A stretch of DNA of 10,200 bases from Eubacterium sp. (GTDB lineage Bacteria > Bacillota > Clostridia > Lachnospirales > Lachnospiraceae): NCBI GenBank assembly GCA_020844525.1, contig JAJGAH010000048.1, positions 1-10,200 on the forward strand, written 5' to 3'. Below the pieces are notes generated by a model. The model made no database searches, was not told the origin of the DNA, and saw only the letters and a list, made by a program, of their open reading frames with translations. How positions within the stretch are numbered: position 1 is the first letter of the stretch; each line of letters starts with the position of its first letter. Positions 1-7,549 of the stretch are shown here, piece by piece. The position numbers and the translations under genes were made by a program.

Positions 1-553
<553 letters not shown>

Positions 554-589
554 TTATACTAATCAGTATGCTTCAAGCACATGAAAACC

Positions 590-598
590 ACTATACCA
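590..598 (-). promoter_or_regulatory. Candidate extended -10 promoter element for trpS
   Basis: Read on the minus strand this is TGGTATAGT, a TGn-extended -10 with TATAGT, about 48 bases upstream of the trpS start, giving a short leader. The -35 region is T-rich and poor (TTCTAT at about 18 bases), so the call rests on the extended -10 alone. Confidence 0.4.
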
Positions 599-945
599 TA
601 AAATCAGAAAAAATAGAACACTAACGACCAGAAGTCATCACAGGTGCTGGCGTACAAGATTACACTTACTGGCCGACAAAAGACAGGAACCCAGGCAGGC
701 TTCTGGAGCAGAAGAATCAACGACAAGGACAGATTGATTTGCAATACAGATAAAAAATATCAATATTCTGGCATGCAGATATCATGATCAGGACAAATGA
801 CAATAAGCACAGGAAAGTTATAGAAGATAACAGGCACCGGCGGAAGAAATGAGAATTTTCTGTCAGTGCCCTTCTGCGTCCACAGCTCCCATCTTCGTAA
901 ATACTGAATATATTTTATCGTATCACTCTTGCAAAACATATTACA

Positions 946-976
946 TTGCGTGTAGAATATAATAGTTTGTTATAAT
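946..976 (+). promoter_or_regulatory. Candidate sigma-A promoter of the polysaccharide operon
   Basis: An extended -10 (TGTTATAAT, 968-976) with a perfect TATAAT follows a weak -35-like TTGCGT (946-951) at a 19-base spacing. A second TATAAT at 958-963 lacks a correctly placed -35. Transcription would start near 983, leaving a leader of about 40 bases before the ATG at 1025, with AGGGGG at 1009-1014 as ribosome binding site. No leader hairpin is obvious. Confidence 0.5.
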
Positions 977-1024
977 TTATGCATATTAACACAATATAAA
1001 CCTCAATGAGGGGGAATAAAACAG

Positions 1025-2587
1025 ATGCTTTCCAGAAAGAAATGGTTTCCGATCGCGTTCAGTGTCCTGGTGGTGCAGATCCTGCTGGAGGCCTATGCGG
1101 CCTATCGCCTGATCTGGCTGAACATGGTGCCGGATAAGTATGTCAAAGCGGTCATAGCCATCCTGATCGTAATGGTGGTCCTGACAAGTATCCTGCTCTT
1201 TGCAGGCATGGGACACGGACCCCACAGGGCAAGGAGGGTGCGCAGAATCGTAGCCTGCGTCCTCGCGGCTATCATGGCCGTGGGCTCCGTCGGTGCGTCC
1301 ATGGTCCTGCATAAGGTGGATCAGACCGTGCAGACAGTCACAACGACCCAGAAGACCCTGCAGGCCATGGTCGGCGTTTACGTGCTCTCAGACGATAAGG
1401 CACAGAGCATTCAGGACGCAAAGGACTATTCCTTTGGCATCATGTCGGACTTCGACCAGGACAATACGACTCAGGCTGTCAAATCAATCGAGAACGAGCT
1501 GGGCTCGAAGATCAATACCGTTTCCCGCCCTTCCATGACGGAGAACGCCCAGGCACTCTACGATCAGGATGTCAAGGCAATTATCATGAATGAGGCCTAT
1601 ACAAGTGCCCTGCAGGATACTGACGAATTCGCGGACTTCTCTGACAAGACAAGACTGCTTTCCGAGATCCCGATCGAGAAGACCGAGACCATCGATCCTG
1701 AGGATACCGGCGCCAAAGGTGTCACTGTGTCCTCGAACGGCACCGTACAGTCCGCCAGCGACATCATCACCAGCAGTGAGATCTCTCAGACTCCATTTGT
1801 CGTATACATCAGCGGTTCTGATACCAGAAGCCAGATGCTTGATACCAGCCGGAGTGATGTAAATATTCTGATGGCAGTCAATCCGAATACACATCAGATT
1901 CTACTATTAAATACGCCCCGTGACTACTTTGTCCCGAACCCGGCCGGAAACGGTGCACTGGACAAGCTGACGCACCTTGGTATCTACGGCATCGACGTTT
2001 CCATGCAGGGACTGGCTGACCTGTATCAGGAGGACATCAACTACTACGGACAGATCAATTTCACCGGATTCGAGACCCTGATCGATGCCATCGGCGGCAT
2101 CACCGTGGATTCACCACAGGCCTTTGAGGCAAACGGTTACTCCTTCGTGGAGGGCCCTAACGAGATGGATGGCAAGAAAGCCCTTGCCTTCGCGCGCGAG
2201 CGGCATTCCTTCGCCTCAGGTGACAATGAACGTGGGAAGAACCAGATGCGTGTCATCACAGCTGTCATTCAGAAGGTGACCGGTGACAGCACAAATCTGC
2301 TGCTGCATTACAGCGAGGTGTTGGACAGCCTGCAAGGCATGTTCGTCACGAACCTGACCTCTGACGATATCTCGGCACTGGTGAAGATGCAGCTCTCCGA
2401 CAATGCATCCTGGAACGTGAAGTCCTATGCAGTAACCGGAACCGGCGGTATGGATTACACCTATTCCATGCCGACCGTCAAAGCATATGTAATGTATGAG
2501 AACGAGGACATGGTTCAAAAGGCCCAGGGCCTGATTGACAAGGTCATGAACGGCGAGACCCTCACCGACGAGGATGTCAGCAGCTGA
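1025..2587 (+). CDS. cpsA: LytR-CpsA-Psr (LCP) family protein, CpsA-like cell-wall polymer ligase
   Basis: LCP enzymes transfer undecaprenyl-linked glycopolymers onto peptidoglycan at the outer face of the membrane. The 520-residue product has three N-terminal membrane helices (about 8-33, 41-60 and 74-93). An extracellular accessory region follows (~96-250) resembling the accessory domain of streptococcal CpsA/Cps2A (MVGVYVLSDDKAQSIQD at ~115-131), then the LCP domain (~258-420). In the LCP domain I see SGSDTR (264-268), SRSDVNILMAVNP (275-287), LNTPRDY (295-301), the DAIGGI region (354-359) and ARERHSF plus NERGKNQ (390-407). The Asp and Arg residues at these points match the pyrophosphate/lipid-phosphate-binding residues of the family. 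AGGGGG precedes the ATG by about 10 bases. It is the first gene of the module, with cpsC 184 bases downstream. LCP function is firm; the acceptor polymer is inferred from context. Confidence 0.92.
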   Translation: MLSRKKWFPIAFSVLVVQILLEAYAAYRLIWLNMVPDKYVKAVIAILIVMVVLTSILLFAGMGHGPHRARRVRRIVACVLAAIMAVGSVGASMVLHKVDQTVQTVTTTQKTLQAMVGVYVLSDDKAQSIQDAKDYSFGIMSDFDQDNTTQAVKSIENELGSKINTVSRPSMTENAQALYDQDVKAIIMNEAYTSALQDTDEFADFSDKTRLLSEIPIEKTETIDPEDTGAKGVTVSSNGTVQSASDIITSSEISQTPFVVYISGSDTRSQMLDTSRSDVNILMAVNPNTHQILLLNTPRDYFVPNPAGNGALDKLTHLGIYGIDVSMQGLADLYQEDINYYGQINFTGFETLIDAIGGITVDSPQAFEANGYSFVEGPNEMDGKKALAFARERHSFASGDNERGKNQMRVITAVIQKVTGDSTNLLLHYSEVLDSLQGMFVTNLTSDDISALVKMQLSDNASWNVKSYAVTGTGGMDYTYSMPTVKAYVMYENEDMVQKAQGLIDKVMNGETLTDEDVSS

Positions 2588-2758
2588 ACAATGCTATATA
2601 AGTGCATAAACGATATCAGGCGATAGCAAATAGCGGTGCGCTATAAAAAATAACAGAGCGCCGATATAAAAGATATAGAATCTCAAACTTATAGAAACCC
2701 GAAGTAACAGAACCCAGAAAAATCAGAATGTAATAAAGCAACAGAAACGCAAGCAAAT

Positions 2759-2763
2759 GGAGG
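2759..2763 (+). promoter_or_regulatory. Ribosome binding site that sets the cpsC start at 2772
   Basis: GGAGG lies 8 bases before the ATG at 2772. The in-frame ATG at 2757 overlaps this site and has no purine-rich sequence upstream, so 2772 is the better start. Confidence 0.65.
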
Positions 2764-2771
2764 TTAATCAG

Positions 2772-3584
2772 ATGGAGGATAGAAGCAGGCAGACAGCACC
2801 AATGGGAAAGGCATCAGGTGGTCCTGAAAATGATGTGGTTACGATCGATCTTGCAGATGTATTCAAGGCGATAGGTGCCAACATCGGGCAGATCCTGATC
2901 GTGGCGCTGGCATTTGCGATTGTAACCTGTGCCATCACCATATTTGTCATCAAGCCGACGTACCGTTCCTATTTTACAGCCTTCGTCAACAACCGTACGA
3001 CTGCCAGTGAGAATACCCAGAGCCTGCAGAGCGGAGATGTAAGCGCGGCACAGAGCCTGACATACACCTACGCCGCCATCATGAAAAGCCGCCCCGTTAT
3101 CGAAGACGCGCTGAAGAAGGCGTCCCTGGATTCTGAGTACGAATACAAGGACATCTCGGACAATATCACGACAGAGATTGAGCAGAATACCCAGCTTGTG
3201 ACGGTCTATGTGGTCACCGGTTCCGCTGAGGACTCCTACAATCTTTGCAAGGCCATCGCAGAGATCGCTCCGGATTATATCGCCAGCGTTGTGGAGGGTT
3301 CTTCGATGAAGGTTGTGACGAACCCGGTTATGGCGACTTCGCCTTATAGTCCGAGCGTACAGAAAAACGTCGCGATCGGTTTCATCATTGGCTTACTGCT
3401 GATGATGGTCATCGCGGTTGTGCGCAGTCTGATGGACACCCGTATCAAGGATGCCCAGCAGCTGGAGGCAGACTTCAATATTCCGATTATCGGCACCATT
3501 CCGAACTATGAGCAGGCGGCGAACGGACATTCCGGGAGTAACCGTTACTATTACAGGAAGCAGAACAGAAAAGGGGAGGTTTAA
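2772..3584 (+). CDS. cpsC: Wzz/CpsC-type polysaccharide co-polymerase, kinase adaptor
   Basis: Membrane protein that sets polymer chain length and activates the cognate cytoplasmic tyrosine kinase. From the ATG at 2772 it has 270 residues (275 from the ATG at 2757). A cytoplasmic N-terminus with TIDLADVFKAI (~24-34) leads into membrane helix 1 (~39-60). An extracellular Wzz-type domain follows (~61-195), with VVTGSAEDSYNLCKAIAEIA near 147-166. The Pro/Ser-rich NPVMATSPYSPS (~184-195) stands just before helix 2 (~200-217), as is usual for this family. The cytoplasmic tail contains FNIPIIGTIPNY, typical of the CpsC/kinase interface, and ends with three tyrosines (NRYYYRK). It lies 2 bases before cpsD, so the two are almost surely co-translated. 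The adaptor is split from its kinase, the usual Firmicutes arrangement. Confidence 0.92.
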   Translation: MEDRSRQTAPMGKASGGPENDVVTIDLADVFKAIGANIGQILIVALAFAIVTCAITIFVIKPTYRSYFTAFVNNRTTASENTQSLQSGDVSAAQSLTYTYAAIMKSRPVIEDALKKASLDSEYEYKDISDNITTEIEQNTQLVTVYVVTGSAEDSYNLCKAIAEIAPDYIASVVEGSSMKVVTNPVMATSPYSPSVQKNVAIGFIIGLLLMMVIAVVRSLMDTRIKDAQQLEADFNIPIIGTIPNYEQAANGHSGSNRYYYRKQNRKGEV

Positions 3585-3586
3585 TC

Positions 3587-4318
3587 ATGGGCGTTTTTGA
3601 CAAGAAAAGAAGTACCGGGCGTTCCAATTCCATCGAGAGCGGGGATGCGAAGCTGATTCTTTCCGACGAATCTCCGTGGCCGATCCAGGAGGCCTATAAG
3701 GCCCTTCGGACAAACATCACCTTCTCCCTCCCGGGAGGCGGATGCAAGGTAATTGCGGTAAGCAGCGCACAGGCTCATGACGGAAAGTCTACCATCTGCA
3801 TCAATACAGCGATTTCTTTTGCACAGCTGAATAAGAAGGTCCTGCTGATTGAGTGTGACCTTCGCCTGCCCACCGTCGGGTCAAAACTTGGTATAAAATC
3901 CATCCCGGGTCTTTCTGACCTGCTGGTCGGCGCGGCGCAGATCTCCGAAGCCTTGCGGCGCAACGTGCGTTACGGCCTGGATGTGCTTCCGGCAGGCAAT
4001 ATTCCCCCGGACCCGACCTGGCTTCTGCAGTCTAATCAGATGAAGGTCCTGATTGAACAGTTCAGAAAACTCTATGATTACATTATGATCGATCTTCCGC
4101 CGGTATCGACGGTTGCCGATGCCTCTATTATCTCGCCATACTCGGATGGATTTATTGTTGCGGTACGGCATCACGTTACCGAGCGGCCGGTTCTGGAGGA
4201 CACGATGGCCCAGCTGGAGCTGGCCAATGCCAAGGTGCTGGGTTTTGTGTACAATGATGTAACGACCGAGGGCGGCAAGTATTACAAGAGCTATTACAAG
4301 GGGTATTATAAGAAATAA
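3587..4318 (+). CDS. cpsD: CpsD-type bacterial tyrosine autokinase (BY-kinase)
   Basis: Cytoplasmic P-loop tyrosine kinase that autophosphorylates a C-terminal tyrosine cluster and so controls capsule/exopolysaccharide polymerisation together with CpsC. The 243 residues carry EAYKALRTNI (35-44), the conserved helix before the P-loop, then Walker A AQAHDGKST (61-69), Walker A' VLLIECDLRLP (85-95) and Walker B YDYIMIDLPP (163-172). The tail is tyrosine-rich, with six tyrosines in three pairs within residues 232-241. Asp replaces the more common Glu before GKST and Glu replaces the first Asp of Walker A'; both are conservative, so activity is expected. AGGGGAGG lies just upstream of the ATG and overlaps the end of cpsC. 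CpsB, its probable phosphatase, follows 2 bases later. Length is normal for the stand-alone Gram-positive kinase. Confidence 0.94.
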   Translation: MGVFDKKRSTGRSNSIESGDAKLILSDESPWPIQEAYKALRTNITFSLPGGGCKVIAVSSAQAHDGKSTICINTAISFAQLNKKVLLIECDLRLPTVGSKLGIKSIPGLSDLLVGAAQISEALRRNVRYGLDVLPAGNIPPDPTWLLQSNQMKVLIEQFRKLYDYIMIDLPPVSTVADASIISPYSDGFIVAVRHHVTERPVLEDTMAQLELANAKVLGFVYNDVTTEGGKYYKSYYKGYYKK

Positions 4319-4320
4319 AT

Positions 4321-5052
4321 ATGTTATTCAGACGCGAAACCAAGAATTATTACGATCTGCATCTGCACATTCTGCCTGGCATGGATGACGGCGCCCGGGA
4401 TTTGAAGATGTCTGCAGGAATGCTGCAGGAGGAGATCCGGCAGGGCTGCAAAGGACTTGTGGCTACGCCACACTATTATCCGACGGAGTCCATTGCCAGC
4501 TTTCTCGAGAGGCGGCAGAGGGCCTATGAGAAGCTGGAAGGCTATGTCGTGGAAAATATTCCGGAATGGGAGGGACGCATCGGTCTTGGCGCCGAAGCTG
4601 CCTGGCACAATGGCCTGGTTTATGACCCGGATCTGGAGAAGCTGTGCATGGGCCACTCAAGATATCTGCTTCTGGAGATGCCCTTTGAGCGGTGGTCTGC
4701 ATCTGTCCTGCGGGATGTGCGAACAATAATCTCCTATGGCATCCGGCCAATTATCGCCCATCTGGAGCGCTTTCCGGAATTTGCAGGCGAGGATGCAATA
4801 GAAGAGCTTCTGGAGCTGGACGTTCTGATACAGATGAATACAGGCGCACTGCTGCACAGAAACACGCACCGGAGAGCACTGACCATGGTGAAGAACGGTA
4901 TCACACAGGTGCTGGGTACGGATTCCCACAATCTGGAGGACCGCCGTCCGAATATGAAAGATGGTCTGGACGCACTGCAGAAGGCCCACTTGGGCAGAGC
5001 GGCAGATGAGATTCTGGATAATAATGCAAATATCTATCACGCGGCAGTATGA
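4321..5052 (+). CDS. cpsB: CpsB/YwqE-type manganese-dependent tyrosine phosphatase (PHP fold)
   Basis: Removes phosphate from the CpsD tyrosine tail, using a PHP-superfamily metal centre. The 243 residues contain YDLHLHILPGMDDG (11-24; the family usually has DLHSH, metal ligands H14 and H16), ATPHYYP (48-54, H51), LGAEA (89-93, E92), EMPFERW (119-125), PIIAHLERF (143-151, where the family usually has AHPER) and LGTDSHN (198-204), with RRP at 208-210. All expected metal-binding His/Asp/Glu positions are present, so it should be active. The start codon comes 2 bases after the cpsD stop. The only Shine-Dalgarno-like sequence (AAGGGG at 4298-4303) is 17 bases upstream, which suggests translational coupling to cpsD. 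Gene order here is A-C-D-B rather than the streptococcal A-B-C-D. Confidence 0.93.
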   Translation: MLFRRETKNYYDLHLHILPGMDDGARDLKMSAGMLQEEIRQGCKGLVATPHYYPTESIASFLERRQRAYEKLEGYVVENIPEWEGRIGLGAEAAWHNGLVYDPDLEKLCMGHSRYLLLEMPFERWSASVLRDVRTIISYGIRPIIAHLERFPEFAGEDAIEELLELDVLIQMNTGALLHRNTHRRALTMVKNGITQVLGTDSHNLEDRRPNMKDGLDALQKAHLGRAADEILDNNANIYHAAV

Positions 5053-5097
5053 GCCGGATAAAGATTAAAGTGTATGGAGGGAGAGGTGTAAGCAACT

Positions 5098-6024
5098 ATG
5101 AATAAGCATTCAGGGTTTGGGGGATTTATGACAGTGGTCGGCTGTGTGCTCCTGGCTGTGGCACTCGGTGCCCTTCTGGCATTCAGCAATATGAAACAAG
5201 AGGAAAATACAAAGAACCTGGAGACAAAGGCCCAGCAGGCCATGGCACAGGACAGCAACAACAGCTATCAGACGACTGTGGCATCTTCATCTGCATCGCA
5301 GGCGGCACCGGAAGATGCAGGCACTACTTCTTCCTCTTCTACTGCATCTGTTTCATCGGATTCTGAGTCTGTCGCTGTCGTATCCACATCCTCCGCATCA
5401 GCAGATAAGAAGGATGCACAGACTACCTATACGGCCATCAGTGTCCGCGGGGACAGCTACATGGATGATGACGCAGACAAGGCGAACGGCTATCCCGCCA
5501 AGCTGCAGGCGCTGCTGCAGGCGGATGGCTCTGCGGTCACCGCAGAGGATGACACCTGGGACATGGCCGGGACTCTCTCCCAGATGTCTCTGGCAGGAGT
5601 CCCCGACAGCACAGTGCAGGGCTACATCAGCGAACACAACCAGGAGGGTCTGACAAGCAACTATGAGTTAATCGTCCGCAATGATCTTGCAAAGTACAAG
5701 AAGGACCGGACCGATCAGGGTGATCTTCCTGTGCTGACCATGGGATACCACGGCGGCTGGGGCGATGACCTGGATGAGCTCATCGAGCAGGAAAAGGCCG
5801 TGCTTGCAACCTATACGAACGGCAGCAAAGATTATCTGGTACTCGGATCATATCCGGCCGATTGGACCGATCACACAGCCTATGACCAGGCAATGACGCA
5901 GGCCTTCGGTGACCACTATGTCAGCCTGAATGCTACCGTGCCGAATTCACTGATGACTGAGGAAGGCAGACAGGGTATCGCTCAGATTGTATTCAATAAG
6001 CTCAAAGAGCTGAAGTATATTTAA
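5098..6024 (+). CDS. Membrane-anchored SGNH-like surface protein, probably catalytically degenerate
   Basis: The 308-residue product has an N-terminal signal anchor (helix ~10-30), a Ser/Thr/Ala-rich low-complexity linker (~52-108) and a C-terminal globular domain (~110-308). The domain resembles the SGNH/GDSL hydrolase fold. SVRGDSYMDD (115-124) occupies the block I position with the Ser at 120, followed by GYPAKLQALL. LPVLTMGYHGGWGDD (210-224) sits where block III (GxND) is expected, and the end, LMTEEGRQGIAQIVFNKL (285-302), resembles the last helix. The usual Asn of block III and the DxxH of block V are missing. A GGAGGGAGAGG-type ribosome binding site precedes the ATG, and the gene is 45 bases after cpsB. 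Known SGNH proteins in such loci add or remove O-acetyl groups on polysaccharide; here a binding or structural role is also possible. Exact function unknown. Confidence 0.6.
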   Translation: MNKHSGFGGFMTVVGCVLLAVALGALLAFSNMKQEENTKNLETKAQQAMAQDSNNSYQTTVASSSASQAAPEDAGTTSSSSTASVSSDSESVAVVSTSSASADKKDAQTTYTAISVRGDSYMDDDADKANGYPAKLQALLQADGSAVTAEDDTWDMAGTLSQMSLAGVPDSTVQGYISEHNQEGLTSNYELIVRNDLAKYKKDRTDQGDLPVLTMGYHGGWGDDLDELIEQEKAVLATYTNGSKDYLVLGSYPADWTDHTAYDQAMTQAFGDHYVSLNATVPNSLMTEEGRQGIAQIVFNKLKELKYI

Positions 6025-6087
6025 TGAGGGTGTTTCAAATTGATTTCACATACGTTTTACTTTTAGAAAGCGAAATATGCTTGCCGC

Positions 6088-6116
6088 TTGACAATTCAGG
6101 TTGGAAAGGATATTCT
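6088..6116 (+). promoter_or_regulatory. Strong sigma-A promoter at the junction between the two halves of the locus
   Basis: A perfect -35 TTGACA (6088-6093) is followed by TATTCT (6111-6116) at the ideal 17-base spacing. It lies 64 bases after the stop of the preceding gene and would transcribe the remnant, the DUF2971 gene and possibly the sugar-assembly genes independently of the upstream promoter. Confidence 0.6.
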
Positions 6117-6162
6117 GTCTTAGGATAATTTCTCTATAGGTAAAATTCGTATTTTCTTTTTT

Positions 6163-6178
6163 TCACACAGGTGTGTGA
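6163..6178. repeat. Perfect palindrome, possible operator
   Basis: TCACACA-GG-TGTGTGA, two 7-base arms around 2 bases, lies about 45 bases downstream of the 6088 promoter and directly after a run of seven T (6157-6163). No T-run follows the palindrome, so it is not a rho-independent terminator on the plus strand. Its symmetry and position suit a repressor or regulator site; the protein is unknown. Confidence 0.4.
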
Positions 6179-6212
6179 CATTTCAAACGAACGGATCTTC
6201 TCCCTTTAGCAA

Positions 6213-6231
6213 TTTTTTTTTGGGGGGGGGG
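6213..6231. repeat. T9-G10 homopolymer block
   Basis: Nine T (6213-6221) run straight into ten G (6222-6231), 32 bases before the next start codon and downstream of the 6088 promoter. Homopolymers this long are prone to slippage in cells and also to sequencing or assembly error, so the exact length should not be trusted. Confidence 0.85.
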
Positions 6232-6233
6232 CA

Positions 6234-6253
6234 GCTCTGAAGGTTAACGGAGC
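6234..6253 (+). promoter_or_regulatory. Small hairpin covering the ribosome binding site of the 6263 frame
   Basis: GCTCTG (6234-6239) can pair with CGGAGC (6248-6253), including one G-U pair, around an 8-base loop. This would hide GGAG (6249-6252), the only reasonable Shine-Dalgarno sequence for the ATG at 6263. It is a short stem and may be chance. Confidence 0.25.
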
Positions 6254-6262
6254 CTTATCATC

Positions 6263-6523
6263 ATGGATTATAATAAAGCAAAGACACATTATTTCCTTAA
6301 ACTGACGGTGCTGGTGGCGGCGGATGTCGTCTCCATTGCCGTTGCTTATCTGCTTGCCCTGTGGCTGCGGTTCGACAAGATCGAGAGCATTCCCACAGAG
6401 TATATCATTGGAACCTTGTATCTGCTTTTATTACTTATTCTCACAACGGTTCTTTTCAATTATTCCATTATCCCTTTCCATAAAAATGTGAAGAACGAAA
6501 ATTCCACTGTTTATTTTGCATAG
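6263..6523 (+). pseudogene. Truncated N-terminus of a polysaccharide membrane protein, probably CapD/FlaA1-type sugar epimerase/dehydratase
   Basis: The 86-codon frame encodes two hydrophobic segments (~10-35 and ~48-67). It carries the pattern LALWLRFDKIESIPTEYI (~30-48), a hallmark of the membrane N-terminus of CapD/WbpM/EpsC-type nucleotide-sugar epimerase/dehydratases, and similar to that of some priming transferases. Those proteins run to about 600 residues, with an NAD-binding Rossmann domain after several helices; nothing of it follows here. The last ~20 residues (NYSIIPFHKNVKNENSTVYF) do not look like the family. From about 6430 the DNA becomes AT-rich like the following gene, which suggests the reading frame was cut by an insertion or deletion there. 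GGAG at 6249-6252 is a plausible ribosome binding site, so a short membrane peptide could still be made. The family assignment is by pattern memory and is less certain than the truncation. Confidence 0.55.
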
Positions 6524-6585
6524 ATTTAATATGTTATTGATATATGTGAATAGTGGTGCATGCATATTTGTAGAGGAAATATTTT

Positions 6586-7341
6586 ATGAGTGATTTTCTT
6601 TATAAATTCAAATCGGTAAGAACAGTTGATGATGTCTTTCGTTTATTGGATATTCTTGACAATCATAGGCTTTATATGCCCACTTGCGAAGAATTGAATG
6701 ATCCACTTGAAGGAAATGTGTTTGATATTAGCATAGGCGGTTATGCCGGGATGTCGTTTCCGATTATTGATGATGAGGAGATTTATCCAATTAAGAAAGA
6801 AAAAAGTAAATATAGAATACTCTCATTATCAGATGATTCTAGTGATCCTCTTTTATGGGCACATTATGCAAATGAATTCTCAGGGATTTGTATGTGCTTT
6901 GATAAAGTTGCTTTTGAGCCAGATTGCAGAAGAATTGAGTATACTACAAAACGGATAGAGAAAGATTTAAAAGCTTGTGAAGACAAATTGGATGACACTA
7001 TTTATGAAAGCTTCTTTTATAAGAATGCCGAATGGGAATATGAAAACGAAGTGCGGGTAGTAAGACGACTGGAGTTGGATTCACCCGAACAAGAAGATGA
7101 GAATCAAAAATACTTGTATTTCGGAGATTCGTTAAAAGCTATTATTATCGGGCATAATGCATCAAAGAGTCTTAGCGGGCATCTTCTGGAACATTATCCG
7201 AAGCTTGTTCTTCTGAAAACGCATGTCGGATATCGTAGCAATCGTATTAGAATGCTTCCGTTTGAATATAGGCTTGTATACGATGGAGAAGAGCCACCTT
7301 TTATAGAAGATGTTTCCAGATATTTAAGGGGTATATCATAA
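6586..7341 (+). CDS. DUF2971 family protein, AT-rich insertion in the polysaccharide locus
   Basis: Cytoplasmic protein of 251 residues with no signal peptide or membrane helix. It shows the conserved DUF2971 features: a Tyr-Lys start region (FLYKFKSV, 4-11), YMPTCEELNDPLEG (30-43), ILSLSDDSSDPLLWAHYA (78-95), FSGICMCFD (98-106) and NAEWEYENEVRVVRR (147-161). The family's biochemical function is not established to my knowledge. Members are scattered in accessory regions, so a role in polysaccharide synthesis is unlikely. AGAGGA at 6572-6577 is a good ribosome binding site 8 bases from the ATG. Base composition is much richer in A+T than the cpsA-cpsB region: one 60-base stretch (6601-6660) has 18 G or C, against 38 in 2161-2220. 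It follows a truncated gene and no transposase is in view. Complete by length and motifs, hence probably functional cargo. Confidence 0.8.
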   Translation: MSDFLYKFKSVRTVDDVFRLLDILDNHRLYMPTCEELNDPLEGNVFDISIGGYAGMSFPIIDDEEIYPIKKEKSKYRILSLSDDSSDPLLWAHYANEFSGICMCFDKVAFEPDCRRIEYTTKRIEKDLKACEDKLDDTIYESFFYKNAEWEYENEVRVVRRLELDSPEQEDENQKYLYFGDSLKAIIIGHNASKSLSGHLLEHYPKLVLLKTHVGYRSNRIRMLPFEYRLVYDGEEPPFIEDVSRYLRGIS

Positions 7342-7348
7342 GGACTAC

Positions 7349-7365
7349 GTTGACAATTAGTCAAC
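7349..7365. repeat. Short inverted repeat after the DUF2971 gene
   Basis: GTTGAC-AATTA-GTCAAC: two perfect 6-base arms around 5 bases, starting 8 bases after the stop codon. There is no following T-run, so it is a poor rho-independent terminator. It could be a protein site or a relic of the right boundary of an insertion. Confidence 0.35.
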
Positions 7366-7549
7366 ACAATTTCCAGCCCGGTAATACGGATGTTTCATGT
7401 GATACAGGAGAGAATATAACACTTGCATGTAAAACTCTAAAATAACTGCATCTGTAGGAATAATAGGAATTGAAAAATGCAGTGTGGTATTTAAAGCAAC
7501 TTATTGGTAAGAAATCAAGTAAATCAGATGAGGGGATTATTGACTTCTT

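Noticed and set aside
1484..1894. Long antisense open frame inside cpsA, and similar ones across cpsD, cpsB and the GT2 gene
   Set aside because: These lie opposite genes with clear protein families, have low-plausibility protein composition and lack ribosome binding sites; they are shadows of codon use.
2636..2672. Possible terminator between cpsA and cpsC (GCGCT pairing with AGCGC)
   Set aside because: Only five base pairs around a 14-base loop and no T-run follows; read-through within the operon is more likely.
3767..3793. Apparent defect in the CpsD Walker A motif (HDGKST instead of a GEGKST-type loop)
   Set aside because: The A-x4-G-K-S pattern is intact and Asp for Glu is conservative; with intact Walker A', Walker B and tyrosine tail, loss of activity is not indicated.
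6088..7358. TTGACAATT occurs at 6088-6096 and again at 7350-7358, bracketing the remnant and the DUF2971 gene
   Set aside because: A shared 9-mer is expected many times by chance in 10 kb, the flanks do not match, and the left copy lies outside the likely breakpoint near 6430, so it is not a convincing target-site duplication.
7344..7445. Short plus-strand open frame reading NFQPGNTDVSCDTGENITLA... after the DUF2971 gene
   Set aside because: It has no start codon or ribosome binding site of its own and only about 33 codons; the peptide matches no family I know, so chance is more likely than a gene remnant.
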